A stretch of 22,224 nucleotides of DNA from a virus, in IMG/VR virus record IMGVR_UViG_3300017963_000788, positions 1-22,224 of that record, one strand, 5' to 3'. Each line of letters opens with the position of its first letter. Position 1 is the stretch's first letter. Positions 12,554 to 20,690 of this stretch are shown here, one piece after another. The position numbers and the translations under genes were made by a program. The notes under the pieces were generated by a model. The model was not told where the DNA came from. It did no database searches and saw only the letters and a list, made by a program, of their open reading frames with translations.

Positions 12554-14563
12554 ATGGCTTTACAAGACGTTCGTTATAAGTTAGAATACGGTGATCCAGA
12601 TGTACATCTAGAATATCAGTTTTTAATAAGAGAAACTGCTGGTAATATTATAAATGATACTAGCATTAACTATCTTATAGGTGTTGGTGAAGCACCCGCA
12701 GTATTTAGAAGAAGAGCAACAAAGACCGATGGTGATCTAATCATGGCAGGTACTGAGTTATCACTTGAATTCTATGCAACAGTTGATCAATTGGAAGAAT
12801 ATGATGAACTATATAAAGGTGATTATAAGAGATTCAAGGTTGATTACTATAGAAGACAAGGTGCATCAAACTTACTTGTATGGCAAGGATTTGTTAAACC
12901 TGAAAACTGTAGTAGAGAATTCATAGAAAAAGATAAGCTTTATCGTTATAGTATAACTGCAACTGATTTATTGGGTGACCTTAAAAAGATAGAGTTTAAA
13001 GACTCAAATAATAACATATACAGGGATGTACAACCACTAATAGTACAAACACAAAGAGCACTTCAAAGAATAGATGATAATTACCTATTCTTACCATTCT
13101 ACATACAACTCAATACATATGAGGATGCTATGGATAGTAGCCTTGCACAAGTCTTTACTGATATAGCAGTAGATAGTAGAAGATGGGAAAAGGTTTCTGA
13201 TGGTCTAATTAATACCAATACATGTTATGAAGTATTGGAGGATATGCTAAAACCATTTAATTGTACACTTACACAAGCAGATGCTGGTTGGAGAATAATT
13301 AATTACCATGAACTATCATCAAAAACAGACCAGATTGTATGGGATACAAGTACTGTTGGATTTACTGGTGATAGTAATCTTATTGTTGATATTAGTAGCT
13401 ATAAGTTCTTGGATTATGGTTCTTTAGAATTTAAACAACCACTTAGAGAATTAAAAACAATCGTTAAGAATAGAACAGAACTAAATGGAGAACTAAGTAA
13501 TGGTGATTTTAATACAGCAAGCTTAGCTATAGATCCATGGGCACATAACTCTCAACCAGATCCTAATATTACTTGGGATGTTGTATCTAATGGAGGAAAT
13601 AATGAAATGAGATTGGAGTGGGACTTTAGAGGTTTAGGTTTTACTGGACAAACTGATGCATCAATGTACTTTTGGTTAGTAACAAGTCCTGGAGCAGCTC
13701 CATCAGAGAATTCATCATTTGAATTACAGTTCGATGTTAGGTGTCTTGCTAGACAGACATATGCTGGTGCAAAGACATTAAATGTCAGAGCATCCCTATA
13801 TACATCTGGTAAGGTTGGAACTGGTGATCTACAAGAATTACTTACTGATGAAACTGTATCTTTTAGTGATCCAGTTTATGACTATACAAGAAGAAAGTTC
13901 AAATGGAAGTGGAACACTGGTATAACATCCCACTACTTTACAATAACAGGTAACTTTGCTCAGCAAGTATATGGTGATCTTAGGTTTGATAACTTCAGAC
14001 TCATATACAATGAAAATGAAGAAACATCAATACAATTATCTTATGATAAGTTATATAGAACAGAGAATAATGGTCTTAGTCTATATGATAGCGCAAATAG
14101 AACCATTAATCTTAGTGATGGCCAAAACCAAGAAGATGTTGGTGCATTTAGATTATTAACAGATAGTTCCATAACAGAGGGTAGTTGGTATAGATGGAAT
14201 GAGGATGCATCAGCAAGTATACAAAAGAAATACAACATCAATATATTGGAGAATAGAAGTACGTATGCCAATTATATTAGAATCAAAATATTAGATGATA
14301 GTAACACATTAAGACCTTATCAAATATGGCAACTAGATGGTCACTATTATAGGATAATAGGGTACACAGAAGTTCTTAAAAAGAAGTGGAGAGAAATATC
14401 TGCAGAACTTGAAGAAATAATTACTGATCCTATAGATTCTAGTACATATACAACAGTACTTACAAGTGAAGATGGTCAGATTAATGATTCTCCTGTTATT
14501 CCACCATTACGTCTTGATATTCCACTTACTGGAGAGTATAATCTTGGATTTGGTACGATATAG
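12554..14563 (+). CDS. Large distal-tail/baseplate-type protein with inserted CBM-like domain
   Basis: The 669-residue protein directly follows the tape measure, where distal tail and baseplate hub proteins are encoded. Residues 1-160 are beta-rich, with GTELSLEFYATVDQLEEY, YKGDYKRFKVDYYRR and LVWQGFVKPENCSREF, then the repeated hub-like phrase YRYSITATDLLGDLKKIEF. About 215-300 includes CYEVLEDMLKPFNCTLTQAD and GWRIINY, a pattern seen in hub proteins that sense tail-tip folding. From about 310 to 485 a separate beta-sandwich-like stretch begins GDFNTASLAIDPWAHNS and ends GDLRFDNFRLIYNE, matching the opening and closing of carbohydrate-binding modules. The last 180 residues return to the hub-like style. 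The role is assigned by position and pattern; the exact baseplate part is uncertain. Confidence 0.65.
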   Translation: MALQDVRYKLEYGDPDVHLEYQFLIRETAGNIINDTSINYLIGVGEAPAVFRRRATKTDGDLIMAGTELSLEFYATVDQLEEYDELYKGDYKRFKVDYYRRQGASNLLVWQGFVKPENCSREFIEKDKLYRYSITATDLLGDLKKIEFKDSNNNIYRDVQPLIVQTQRALQRIDDNYLFLPFYIQLNTYEDAMDSSLAQVFTDIAVDSRRWEKVSDGLINTNTCYEVLEDMLKPFNCTLTQADAGWRIINYHELSSKTDQIVWDTSTVGFTGDSNLIVDISSYKFLDYGSLEFKQPLRELKTIVKNRTELNGELSNGDFNTASLAIDPWAHNSQPDPNITWDVVSNGGNNEMRLEWDFRGLGFTGQTDASMYFWLVTSPGAAPSENSSFELQFDVRCLARQTYAGAKTLNVRASLYTSGKVGTGDLQELLTDETVSFSDPVYDYTRRKFKWKWNTGITSHYFTITGNFAQQVYGDLRFDNFRLIYNENEETSIQLSYDKLYRTENNGLSLYDSANRTINLSDGQNQEDVGAFRLLTDSSITEGSWYRWNEDASASIQKKYNINILENRSTYANYIRIKILDDSNTLRPYQIWQLDGHYYRIIGYTEVLKKKWREISAELEEIITDPIDSSTYTTVLTSEDGQINDSPVIPPLRLDIPLTGEYNLGFGTI

Positions 14564-14605
14564 TTAATGAGCTGGTGATCCTTCCCAATACTCGCTGGAG
14601 GATGG

Positions 14606-14620
14606 GATATATAAAATAAA
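14606..14620 (+). promoter_or_regulatory. Putative late promoter before fibre gene
   Basis: GATATATAAAATAAA is an exact consensus copy and ends 21 nt before the fibre ATG. Just upstream, ATCCTTC (14578-14584) and GGAGGAT (14597-14603) can form a 7-bp stem with a 12-nt loop that ends 2 nt before the motif. Confidence 0.58.
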
Positions 14621-14641
14621 ATAACCGGTCATTTCATCATT

Positions 14642-17600
14642 ATGTCAACAGGAAATACTTACCAAAACAACGTAACCGGATCAGTAACTCTCACAACGCC
14701 GGTAAAGGGTACAATAATCAGTGCATATACCACAATAATAGGTACGGGTACCGGTGATGCCTTTGATAGATTAGATAATTACAACGCTATTCAGGATAGC
14801 AGCATCCTAATCAATACAATTAACATTGCTCAACATGATGCTTCCATAATAAGGATAGATGATTATAGAGCAATACAGGATGTTAGTATTGCTGCACTTG
14901 GTGGTGAGGAAGTTACAACAAAAACATATGTTGATGGATCTCTTGGACAAAGAGATGCTTCCTTATTTGTATTATTCACAGAGAATGATATTCAAGATAG
15001 TTCTATACTCTATAATCTAGAACAAACAATAAGAATCGATGCTTATAATGCAATACAAGATGCTTCAGTACTTGCAGAAATAACACGAATAGATATTTAC
15101 GCATCAGTACAAGATGCAAGCATACTCCTTAACACACAAAATATAGCTCAACTCGATGCTTCTGTTATAAGAATTGATAGTTATAATGCTATTCAAGATG
15201 CTTCTGTTCTTGCAGAAATAACTAGAATTGATAATTATCAAGCAATACAGGACGCTAGCACTTTAGCAGAAGTTAATCGTATTGATACTTATAATTCTAT
15301 TCAGGATGCCAGTATCCTTGTTGGTCTTCAATCATCACAATACGATCCTATCCAAGATGTATCGATAGCACAACACGATGCAAGCATAGTAAGAATAGAT
15401 CAATACACTGCTATACAGGATGCATCCATATTCATAGGCCTTCAGGCATCCAATTACGATCCCATCCAAGATGTTAGCATCGCCCAATTGGATGCTTCCG
15501 TTAGCAGGATTGATGCTTATAATATAATCCAAGATGCAAGTATACTTGCTAAAGCAGCATTACTTTCAGAACTTGATGATGTTTCAATAGTTTCAATAAG
15601 TGATGACAATGTATTGGTTTACGACGCATCTGATTCCTTATGGAAGAATGCAGTTGATATAGATGCTTCATTCTATAATGTAGTTGATGCCTCAGAGTAC
15701 TTCTGGATTCTAGCTGATACATCTGTTTCTAATCCGCTTGATAGGCAAGGTTTCCTATATGATGCATCTTGGGGACTATGGAGAAACTGGGATATAGTTG
15801 ATGTTAGCATATATGGTGTTGTTGATGCCAGTGAGTATTTCTGGATTCTTCAAGATACCAGTATTATTGATGCTAGTAATGGAGACTTATTAGTATGGGA
15901 CTCAAGTTTTGGTAAATGGTTCAATAGTAGAAATATTGAAGTCATAGATGAGTATACTGCAATACAAGATACTAGTATTGCTCAAGCACTTCAAAGTGGT
16001 ACTTATGACCCTATTCAAGATGCTTCAATAGCACAACTTGAAACTGATGTTACCAGAATTGATGGTTACAATGCGATACAGGATTCATCCATAAATCAAG
16101 CATTACAATCAGGTGCTTATGATCCTATTCAGGATGCTTCCATAGCTCAATTGGATGCTTCAGTAATTAGAATAGATGGTTACAATACTATTCAGGATTC
16201 AAGCATAGAGCAAGCATTACAATCTGGAGCTTATGATCCAATACAAGATGCTTCAATCATAGCAAATGAGGATAACATAGCTCAGATTGATGCTTCAGTT
16301 GTTAGAATAGATGCTTTCCTTCTAAATCCTACATTCCAAAATGATATTAATCTGGACGGTAGCATAGTATTTGATGCAAGTGGTAACATAGTTAATGTTG
16401 GACATATTGACTTTTGGAATAGTAATGGAGATCCAGATCACCTTGAAGGAAGAGTATTTTATGATTCTACAGAAAAGGCTCTGACTTACATGAATGATCA
16501 AACTGATATGAGATTACAAGTTGGTCAGGAGATGGTTGTTAGAGTTAGAAATAATCAAGGATTTTTAATTGATGATGGTAGTGTTGTTAAGATTAGTGGA
16601 GCAACTGGTAATAGACCAACCATAGAATTAGCTAATTCTGATATACATACTCCAACCGCAATATCTGAAAACCACATACTTGGTTTAGCAACTCATGATA
16701 TTGCTAATAATACAGATGGTTTTGTTACAGTGTTTGGATTGGTTTCCAACCAAAATACATCAGCATTCTCAGAAGGAGATATTCTTTACGTGGATGCTAG
16801 TGTTGCTGGTAACCTTACTAATGATGCACCACCTGCACCTTATGATAAGATAAAGATTGGTACCGTTACAGTTGCACATGCAACTCAAGGTAAGATCTTT
16901 GTATCACCTAAGGAGCCTGTTCATTTTAGCGATATTAGTGGGCTTGATGATAGCTCCACTGCTGTTGCAAACGGTGCACTCTGGGTGTACGATGACAGCT
17001 CAATGTATTGGTACACTAGCGATCAATTACCTACTCGTGTGAGTGCCCTAGAAGCTTATAATACAATACAGGATGCCAGCATTAATGCGGCAAACCTTCT
17101 TGGCGGGCTTGATGATGTTTCAATAGTAACACCTAGTCAGAATCACATAATACTTTATGATGCAAGCGATTCAATCTGGGAGAACGGAATAGGTTTCAAC
17201 ACCGATTCATACCAAGTTGTGGAGGCCTCCACTTACTTCTGGATACTTCAGGATACCTCTGTAAGCAATAAGCAAAATGATGATGTTCTTGTATATGACT
17301 CTTCATGGGGATATTGGATCAACCAGAATATAAGTGATTTCCTTAATGACCAAGCATCAACTCAGGATGCATCAATAGTTATCCTTAGAGCTGACATAGC
17401 CCAACTTGATGCTTCAGTTATTAGAATAGATGGTTACAATGCAATACAGGATGCAAGTGTCTTATCTGAATTCGGCAGGATTGATACCTATAACGCCATA
17501 CAAGATTCAAGCATAGATACTAATGCTAGTAACATATCTACCAATACTTCAGATATTTCAAATATAGAGAGTGAACAAAATGTTCAGAATATTGCTATTT

Positions 17601-19972
17601 CAGATAATGCTCTGGATATATCAACAAATCAGTTCAATAATGATCAGGAGTTCAGCTCAATAGATACTTACCAAGGAATACAGGATGCCTCAATTCTATT
17701 GGGATTATCATCTGGAACTTACGATCCTATTCAGGATGCAAGTATAATAGCAAATGAGGAGTCAATAACAAGGATAGATGCATATAATGCCATTCAGGAT
17801 GCAAGCATAGAGCTAGCAGCTCAAAGCGGTACATATGATCCTATTCAGGATGCGAGCATAATAGCTCTTGAGGGAGATATTACACGAATAGATGCGTATA
17901 ATGCAATCCAAGATGCAAGCATAGAGCTAGCAGCTCAAAGCGGTACATATGATCCAATACAGGATGCATCAATAATTACTAATGAAGGTAATATATCAAC
18001 AAACACCTCAAACATAGCCCAGCTTGATGCTTCAGTTGTTAGAATAGATGGTTACAATGCGATACAGGATTCATCCATAAATCAAGCATTACAATCAGGT
18101 GCTTACGATCCAATTCAGGACGCAAGCATAATAGCAAATGAAGCTGAAATAGCTCAGCTTGATGCTTCAATCATCAGAATAGATGCAACTAATGATACTC
18201 AAGATAATGAGATAGCTACCCTTGATTCATCAATAGTGAGAATAGATGCTTATAATGCTATACAAGATGCTTCAATATCTGATAATGATGCACAAATAGC
18301 TCAGCTTGATGCTTCAGTTGTGAGAATAGATGGAGAATTAACAACTCTTGATAATTACAATGCTATTCAAGATTCTGCAATAGTTAGTAACAGCAATGCA
18401 ATTACTACAATTAATGCCTATCAGGCAATTCAAGATGTCTCAATAGCAAATGCAGGAGTAACACTTGAATATGTTGATGGTTCACTTGGAGCAAGGGATG
18501 TATCAATAGCTAATAATGCCGCTTCAATAGTTAATATTGATTCAAGCATATCTGATCTTGATACTCTTACTCAGGGCCACACAATAGATATTGCAAACCT
18601 AGACTCAAGCGTTGCTGCTCTTGATGTTCTAACGCAAGTTCATACTGCTGACATAGCACAATTGGATGCTTCAATTATTAGAATTGACGCAACTAATGAT
18701 ACTCAAGATAATGAGATAGCTACCCTTGATTCATCAATAGTGAGAATAGATGCTTACAATGCGATACAGGATGCCAGCATAATATCAGAGCTAATTGGAT
18801 TAACTGATGTATCAATTATATCGCCAGTGACTGATGATATACTTGCTTACAATTCAATTAATGCTGCATGGGAAAATAGCACAACAATAGTTGATGCTTG
18901 CATTGGATTATTGGTGGATGTTTCCGTTGCTGATCCTTCTTCTTATGATTTAATATCATATAATGAAACAAGCGCAGTTTGGGAAAGTGGAAAGATTGAT
19001 ACAAGAAGCTTTACAGCTGATACTAGAGATCCATTTGCAATACTTAATGGTATTATGTTAGATCAACCTAAAGTTGATGTGACTTCAAATGGTACAACTG
19101 TTACTCTTAATCTTTTCGATAATGCAGGAAGAGATACAATTAGAATTGTATATGATAAGGATGTTGTATATTATGATGTAATTAATGATGGTTCTTTAGC
19201 ACTTACTGCTGGTACCGATGCGGCACCACAGATTAACTACGTATATGTTCCATATAACAGTGCAACATTAGAAGCTAGTACTGGAGATTGGCCAGATGTA
19301 GAATACGCAGCTGTTGCAACAGTTCTTGTTCAAAGTGCAGCAAGTGTTCAAACTCAAGGTCCATATAAAGTTCATGCTTGGACAGATCATGCTAAGAGTG
19401 GTAAAGATGTTGGTCACATACAAGATCTAAACTACTGGATTAGATACCAACCAGCAACATGGAGAAATGGTGTAGACTTAACTACTACTATTACTGTATT
19501 GGGAGGTCTTGATAGAGTTGATTTCTCAACAACATTAGGTAATTGTTTACAACTTCATAACCATGCATTCCCAGTATTTGATACAAGTACTTTAGATAGT
19601 AGTATCTTTGTTCCTAACTATCCAAGTGATAATTATAGACCTTTCACTTCTGTAGAAACTGCAATGCAAGTAGATTCTGGAGGTAATGCAATAGCCAATA
19701 ACAAGTGGGTTAATGTGATTCTTTGGGGAGTTGTGAATGAGGATAATGATGATTGTAAGCTAATGTTGAACTTACCAGAAGCATTCCATAGTAGTGAAGC
19801 TAACGCAAAAGCAGATGCTGAACATTACTCAGTATATAGTATACCTGAAGACTTCATAGGTACTGCATTTTACATTGCTAAAATCATATTTAAGTACACT
19901 ACTAATAATTGGGAACTTGTTGAAACTGAAGATCTAAGGAAGTTCGGAAAAGAATACTTACAATTGAACTAA
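14642..19972 (+). CDS. Giant repetitive tail fibre, probable receptor-binding protein
   Basis: The 1776-residue fibre is dominated by variants of RIDAYNAIQDASI; I count about 36 QD[A/S/V/T]S elements. They fall in two blocks (about residues 35-560 and 810-1390). In IAQLDASVIRID the hydrophobics are spaced 3-4-3, fitting a trimeric coiled coil. Interspersed are about eight short modules of the form (V/I/L)xYDxSxxxWxN (near residues 321, 369, 414, 778, 834, 880, 1397, 1435), often preceded by LDDVSI. Residues about 565-765 form a non-repetitive beta-rich domain (VVRVRNNQGFLIDDGSVVKI, SGATGNRPTIELA, GTVTVAHATQGKIFV) found in many fibres. From about 1460 to the end there is a unique domain, the likely receptor-binding tip (LQLHNHAFPVFDTSTL, IPEDFIGTAFYIAKI). 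The stop overlaps the next start by one base. Confidence 0.9.
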   Translation: MSTGNTYQNNVTGSVTLTTPVKGTIISAYTTIIGTGTGDAFDRLDNYNAIQDSSILINTINIAQHDASIIRIDDYRAIQDVSIAALGGEEVTTKTYVDGSLGQRDASLFVLFTENDIQDSSILYNLEQTIRIDAYNAIQDASVLAEITRIDIYASVQDASILLNTQNIAQLDASVIRIDSYNAIQDASVLAEITRIDNYQAIQDASTLAEVNRIDTYNSIQDASILVGLQSSQYDPIQDVSIAQHDASIVRIDQYTAIQDASIFIGLQASNYDPIQDVSIAQLDASVSRIDAYNIIQDASILAKAALLSELDDVSIVSISDDNVLVYDASDSLWKNAVDIDASFYNVVDASEYFWILADTSVSNPLDRQGFLYDASWGLWRNWDIVDVSIYGVVDASEYFWILQDTSIIDASNGDLLVWDSSFGKWFNSRNIEVIDEYTAIQDTSIAQALQSGTYDPIQDASIAQLETDVTRIDGYNAIQDSSINQALQSGAYDPIQDASIAQLDASVIRIDGYNTIQDSSIEQALQSGAYDPIQDASIIANEDNIAQIDASVVRIDAFLLNPTFQNDINLDGSIVFDASGNIVNVGHIDFWNSNGDPDHLEGRVFYDSTEKALTYMNDQTDMRLQVGQEMVVRVRNNQGFLIDDGSVVKISGATGNRPTIELANSDIHTPTAISENHILGLATHDIANNTDGFVTVFGLVSNQNTSAFSEGDILYVDASVAGNLTNDAPPAPYDKIKIGTVTVAHATQGKIFVSPKEPVHFSDISGLDDSSTAVANGALWVYDDSSMYWYTSDQLPTRVSALEAYNTIQDASINAANLLGGLDDVSIVTPSQNHIILYDASDSIWENGIGFNTDSYQVVEASTYFWILQDTSVSNKQNDDVLVYDSSWGYWINQNISDFLNDQASTQDASIVILRADIAQLDASVIRIDGYNAIQDASVLSEFGRIDTYNAIQDSSIDTNASNISTNTSDISNIESEQNVQNIAISDNALDISTNQFNNDQEFSSIDTYQGIQDASILLGLSSGTYDPIQDASIIANEESITRIDAYNAIQDASIELAAQSGTYDPIQDASIIALEGDITRIDAYNAIQDASIELAAQSGTYDPIQDASIITNEGNISTNTSNIAQLDASVVRIDGYNAIQDSSINQALQSGAYDPIQDASIIANEAEIAQLDASIIRIDATNDTQDNEIATLDSSIVRIDAYNAIQDASISDNDAQIAQLDASVVRIDGELTTLDNYNAIQDSAIVSNSNAITTINAYQAIQDVSIANAGVTLEYVDGSLGARDVSIANNAASIVNIDSSISDLDTLTQGHTIDIANLDSSVAALDVLTQVHTADIAQLDASIIRIDATNDTQDNEIATLDSSIVRIDAYNAIQDASIISELIGLTDVSIISPVTDDILAYNSINAAWENSTTIVDACIGLLVDVSVADPSSYDLISYNETSAVWESGKIDTRSFTADTRDPFAILNGIMLDQPKVDVTSNGTTVTLNLFDNAGRDTIRIVYDKDVVYYDVINDGSLALTAGTDAAPQINYVYVPYNSATLEASTGDWPDVEYAAVATVLVQSAASVQTQGPYKVHAWTDHAKSGKDVGHIQDLNYWIRYQPATWRNGVDLTTTITVLGGLDRVDFSTTLGNCLQLHNHAFPVFDTSTLDSSIFVPNYPSDNYRPFTSVETAMQVDSGGNAIANNKWVNVILWGVVNEDNDDCKLMLNLPEAFHSSEANAKADAEHYSVYSIPEDFIGTAFYIAKIIFKYTTNNWELVETEDLRKFGKEYLQLN
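16061..16119 (+). repeat. 59-nt exact repeat, copy 1
   Basis: Positions 16061-16119 are identical to 18047-18105, starting GATGGTTACAATGCGATACA. The two copies are about 2 kb apart in the fibre gene. Confidence 0.9.
17798..17841 (+). repeat. 44-nt exact repeat, copy 1
   Basis: Positions 17798-17841 are identical to 17912-17955, starting GATGCAAGCATAGAGCTAGC. The offset of 114 nt equals 38 codons, one expanded protein repeat, and marks a local tandem duplication. Confidence 0.9.
17912..17955 (+). repeat. 44-nt exact repeat, copy 2
   Basis: This is the second copy of 17798-17841, in the same reading frame. Confidence 0.9.
18047..18105 (+). repeat. 59-nt exact repeat, copy 2
   Basis: This is the second copy of 16061-16119, in the same reading frame. 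Confidence 0.9.
18185..18252 (+). repeat. 68-nt exact repeat, copy 1
   Basis: Positions 18185-18252 are identical to 18689-18756, starting GCAACTAATGATACTCAAGA. The repeat encodes ATNDTQDNEIATLDSSIVRI, with further codons in the same frame. The offset of 504 nt is 168 codons. Confidence 0.9.
18689..18756 (+). repeat. 68-nt exact repeat, copy 2
   Basis: This is the second copy of 18185-18252, in the same reading frame. Recombination between the copies would remove or add 168 residues without breaking the frame. Confidence 0.9.
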
Positions 19973-20688
19973 TGGCATATAAACAAAATACACTTTTAAG
20001 AGATGCTGATGGCAACGTGTTGCGATTTGATGGAGGGCTTGGCGTGTCACAACGAGCAACTTTTATACCTGATGATCCTAGCGTGTTCATGTCATACACC
20101 GATAGTTTGTTAGATACAGCTGATGGATACACATGGGTTTATAGGGATAATGGAGCAGAGCTCGGTACTAACAGCATCTCCTTTGCTGGTGGTTCCATGT
20201 ATAACACACCAGCCCAAGCTCTTCAGGAGATTCTAAAATCACCATGCACCACAGCATTTTGGTTCAAAACTAACTTCACTGATTCTCCGAATAGGTTTCT
20301 GTTGCATCTGGGCTCAACTGTTACAGGTGACACACAAATAGCAGTAAACTACAGAACCGGTCCGCAGATTGATTTGTGGTGGTACGATACTGGTTCAGCA
20401 GTTGATAGCCATAATTACATAAACACATCAGATGATGAGTGGCACCATTTAGCTTTTACTGGTGATAGTGGAACGTTTAGCGTGTATTATGATGGTGTTT
20501 TTCAATTCAGTGATAGCTTTTCTGCTGCTAACTTTGATTCACAGATTGAGAGAATTGCGTATGGAGATAACGTGACAGGAACGGATGTTGGCATAACAGC
20601 AGAATACGATGACATAATATACTACAACAGGATACTAACGGCACAGGAGGTTGAGGACCTCTATTATTTTAGAAAAAGACAGTCATAA
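19972..20688 (+). CDS. LamG-like lectin protein, one domain
   Basis: The 238-residue protein starts MAYKQNTLLRDADGNVLRFD and then has a concanavalin A/LamG-type beta-sandwich domain of about residues 55-235. Supporting motifs are TTAFWFKTNF (about 93-102), DEWHHLAFTGDSGTFSVYYDG (about 155-175, the W-H-H-(L/V)-(A)-(F/Y)...YxDG signature) and the C-terminal EYDDIIYYNRILTAQEVEDL, which is the standard end of LamG_3-like domains. There is no signal peptide. It overlaps the fibre stop by one base (TAATG), so it is translationally coupled to it, and it is likely a virion adhesin that binds cell-surface glycans. It could be an accessory fibre or a tip attached to the large fibre. Confidence 0.8.
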   Translation: MAYKQNTLLRDADGNVLRFDGGLGVSQRATFIPDDPSVFMSYTDSLLDTADGYTWVYRDNGAELGTNSISFAGGSMYNTPAQALQEILKSPCTTAFWFKTNFTDSPNRFLLHLGSTVTGDTQIAVNYRTGPQIDLWWYDTGSAVDSHNYINTSDDEWHHLAFTGDSGTFSVYYDGVFQFSDSFSAANFDSQIERIAYGDNVTGTDVGITAEYDDIIYYNRILTAQEVEDLYYFRKRQS

Positions 20689-20690
20689 AT

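Larger units (their letters stand above)
14754..18790 (+). repeat. Degenerate tandem repeats encoding the [R]ID-Y-x-IQDAS motif
   Basis: Most of the first 1380 codons of the fibre gene consist of imperfect repeats. The basic unit is 18 residues (ID.Y.AIQDASVLAEITR), with variants of 28 residues (adding IAQLDASVIR) and 38 residues (adding LQSGxYDPIQDASIAQ-type text). Codon choice varies between copies in the first block, suggesting old expansion. Several copies between 16000 and 18800 are identical at DNA level, suggesting recent duplication. Confidence 0.85.

Noticed and set aside
16857-17042. A 61-codon + strand frame inside the fibre gene
   Set aside because: It is out of frame with a confident gene, has no leader or motif and no recognisable protein features.
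14754-18790. CRISPR array or tandem-repeat non-coding locus
   Set aside because: The repeats are in frame, vary at synonymous positions and encode a conserved protein motif with no regular unique spacers; this is a repetitive fibre gene.
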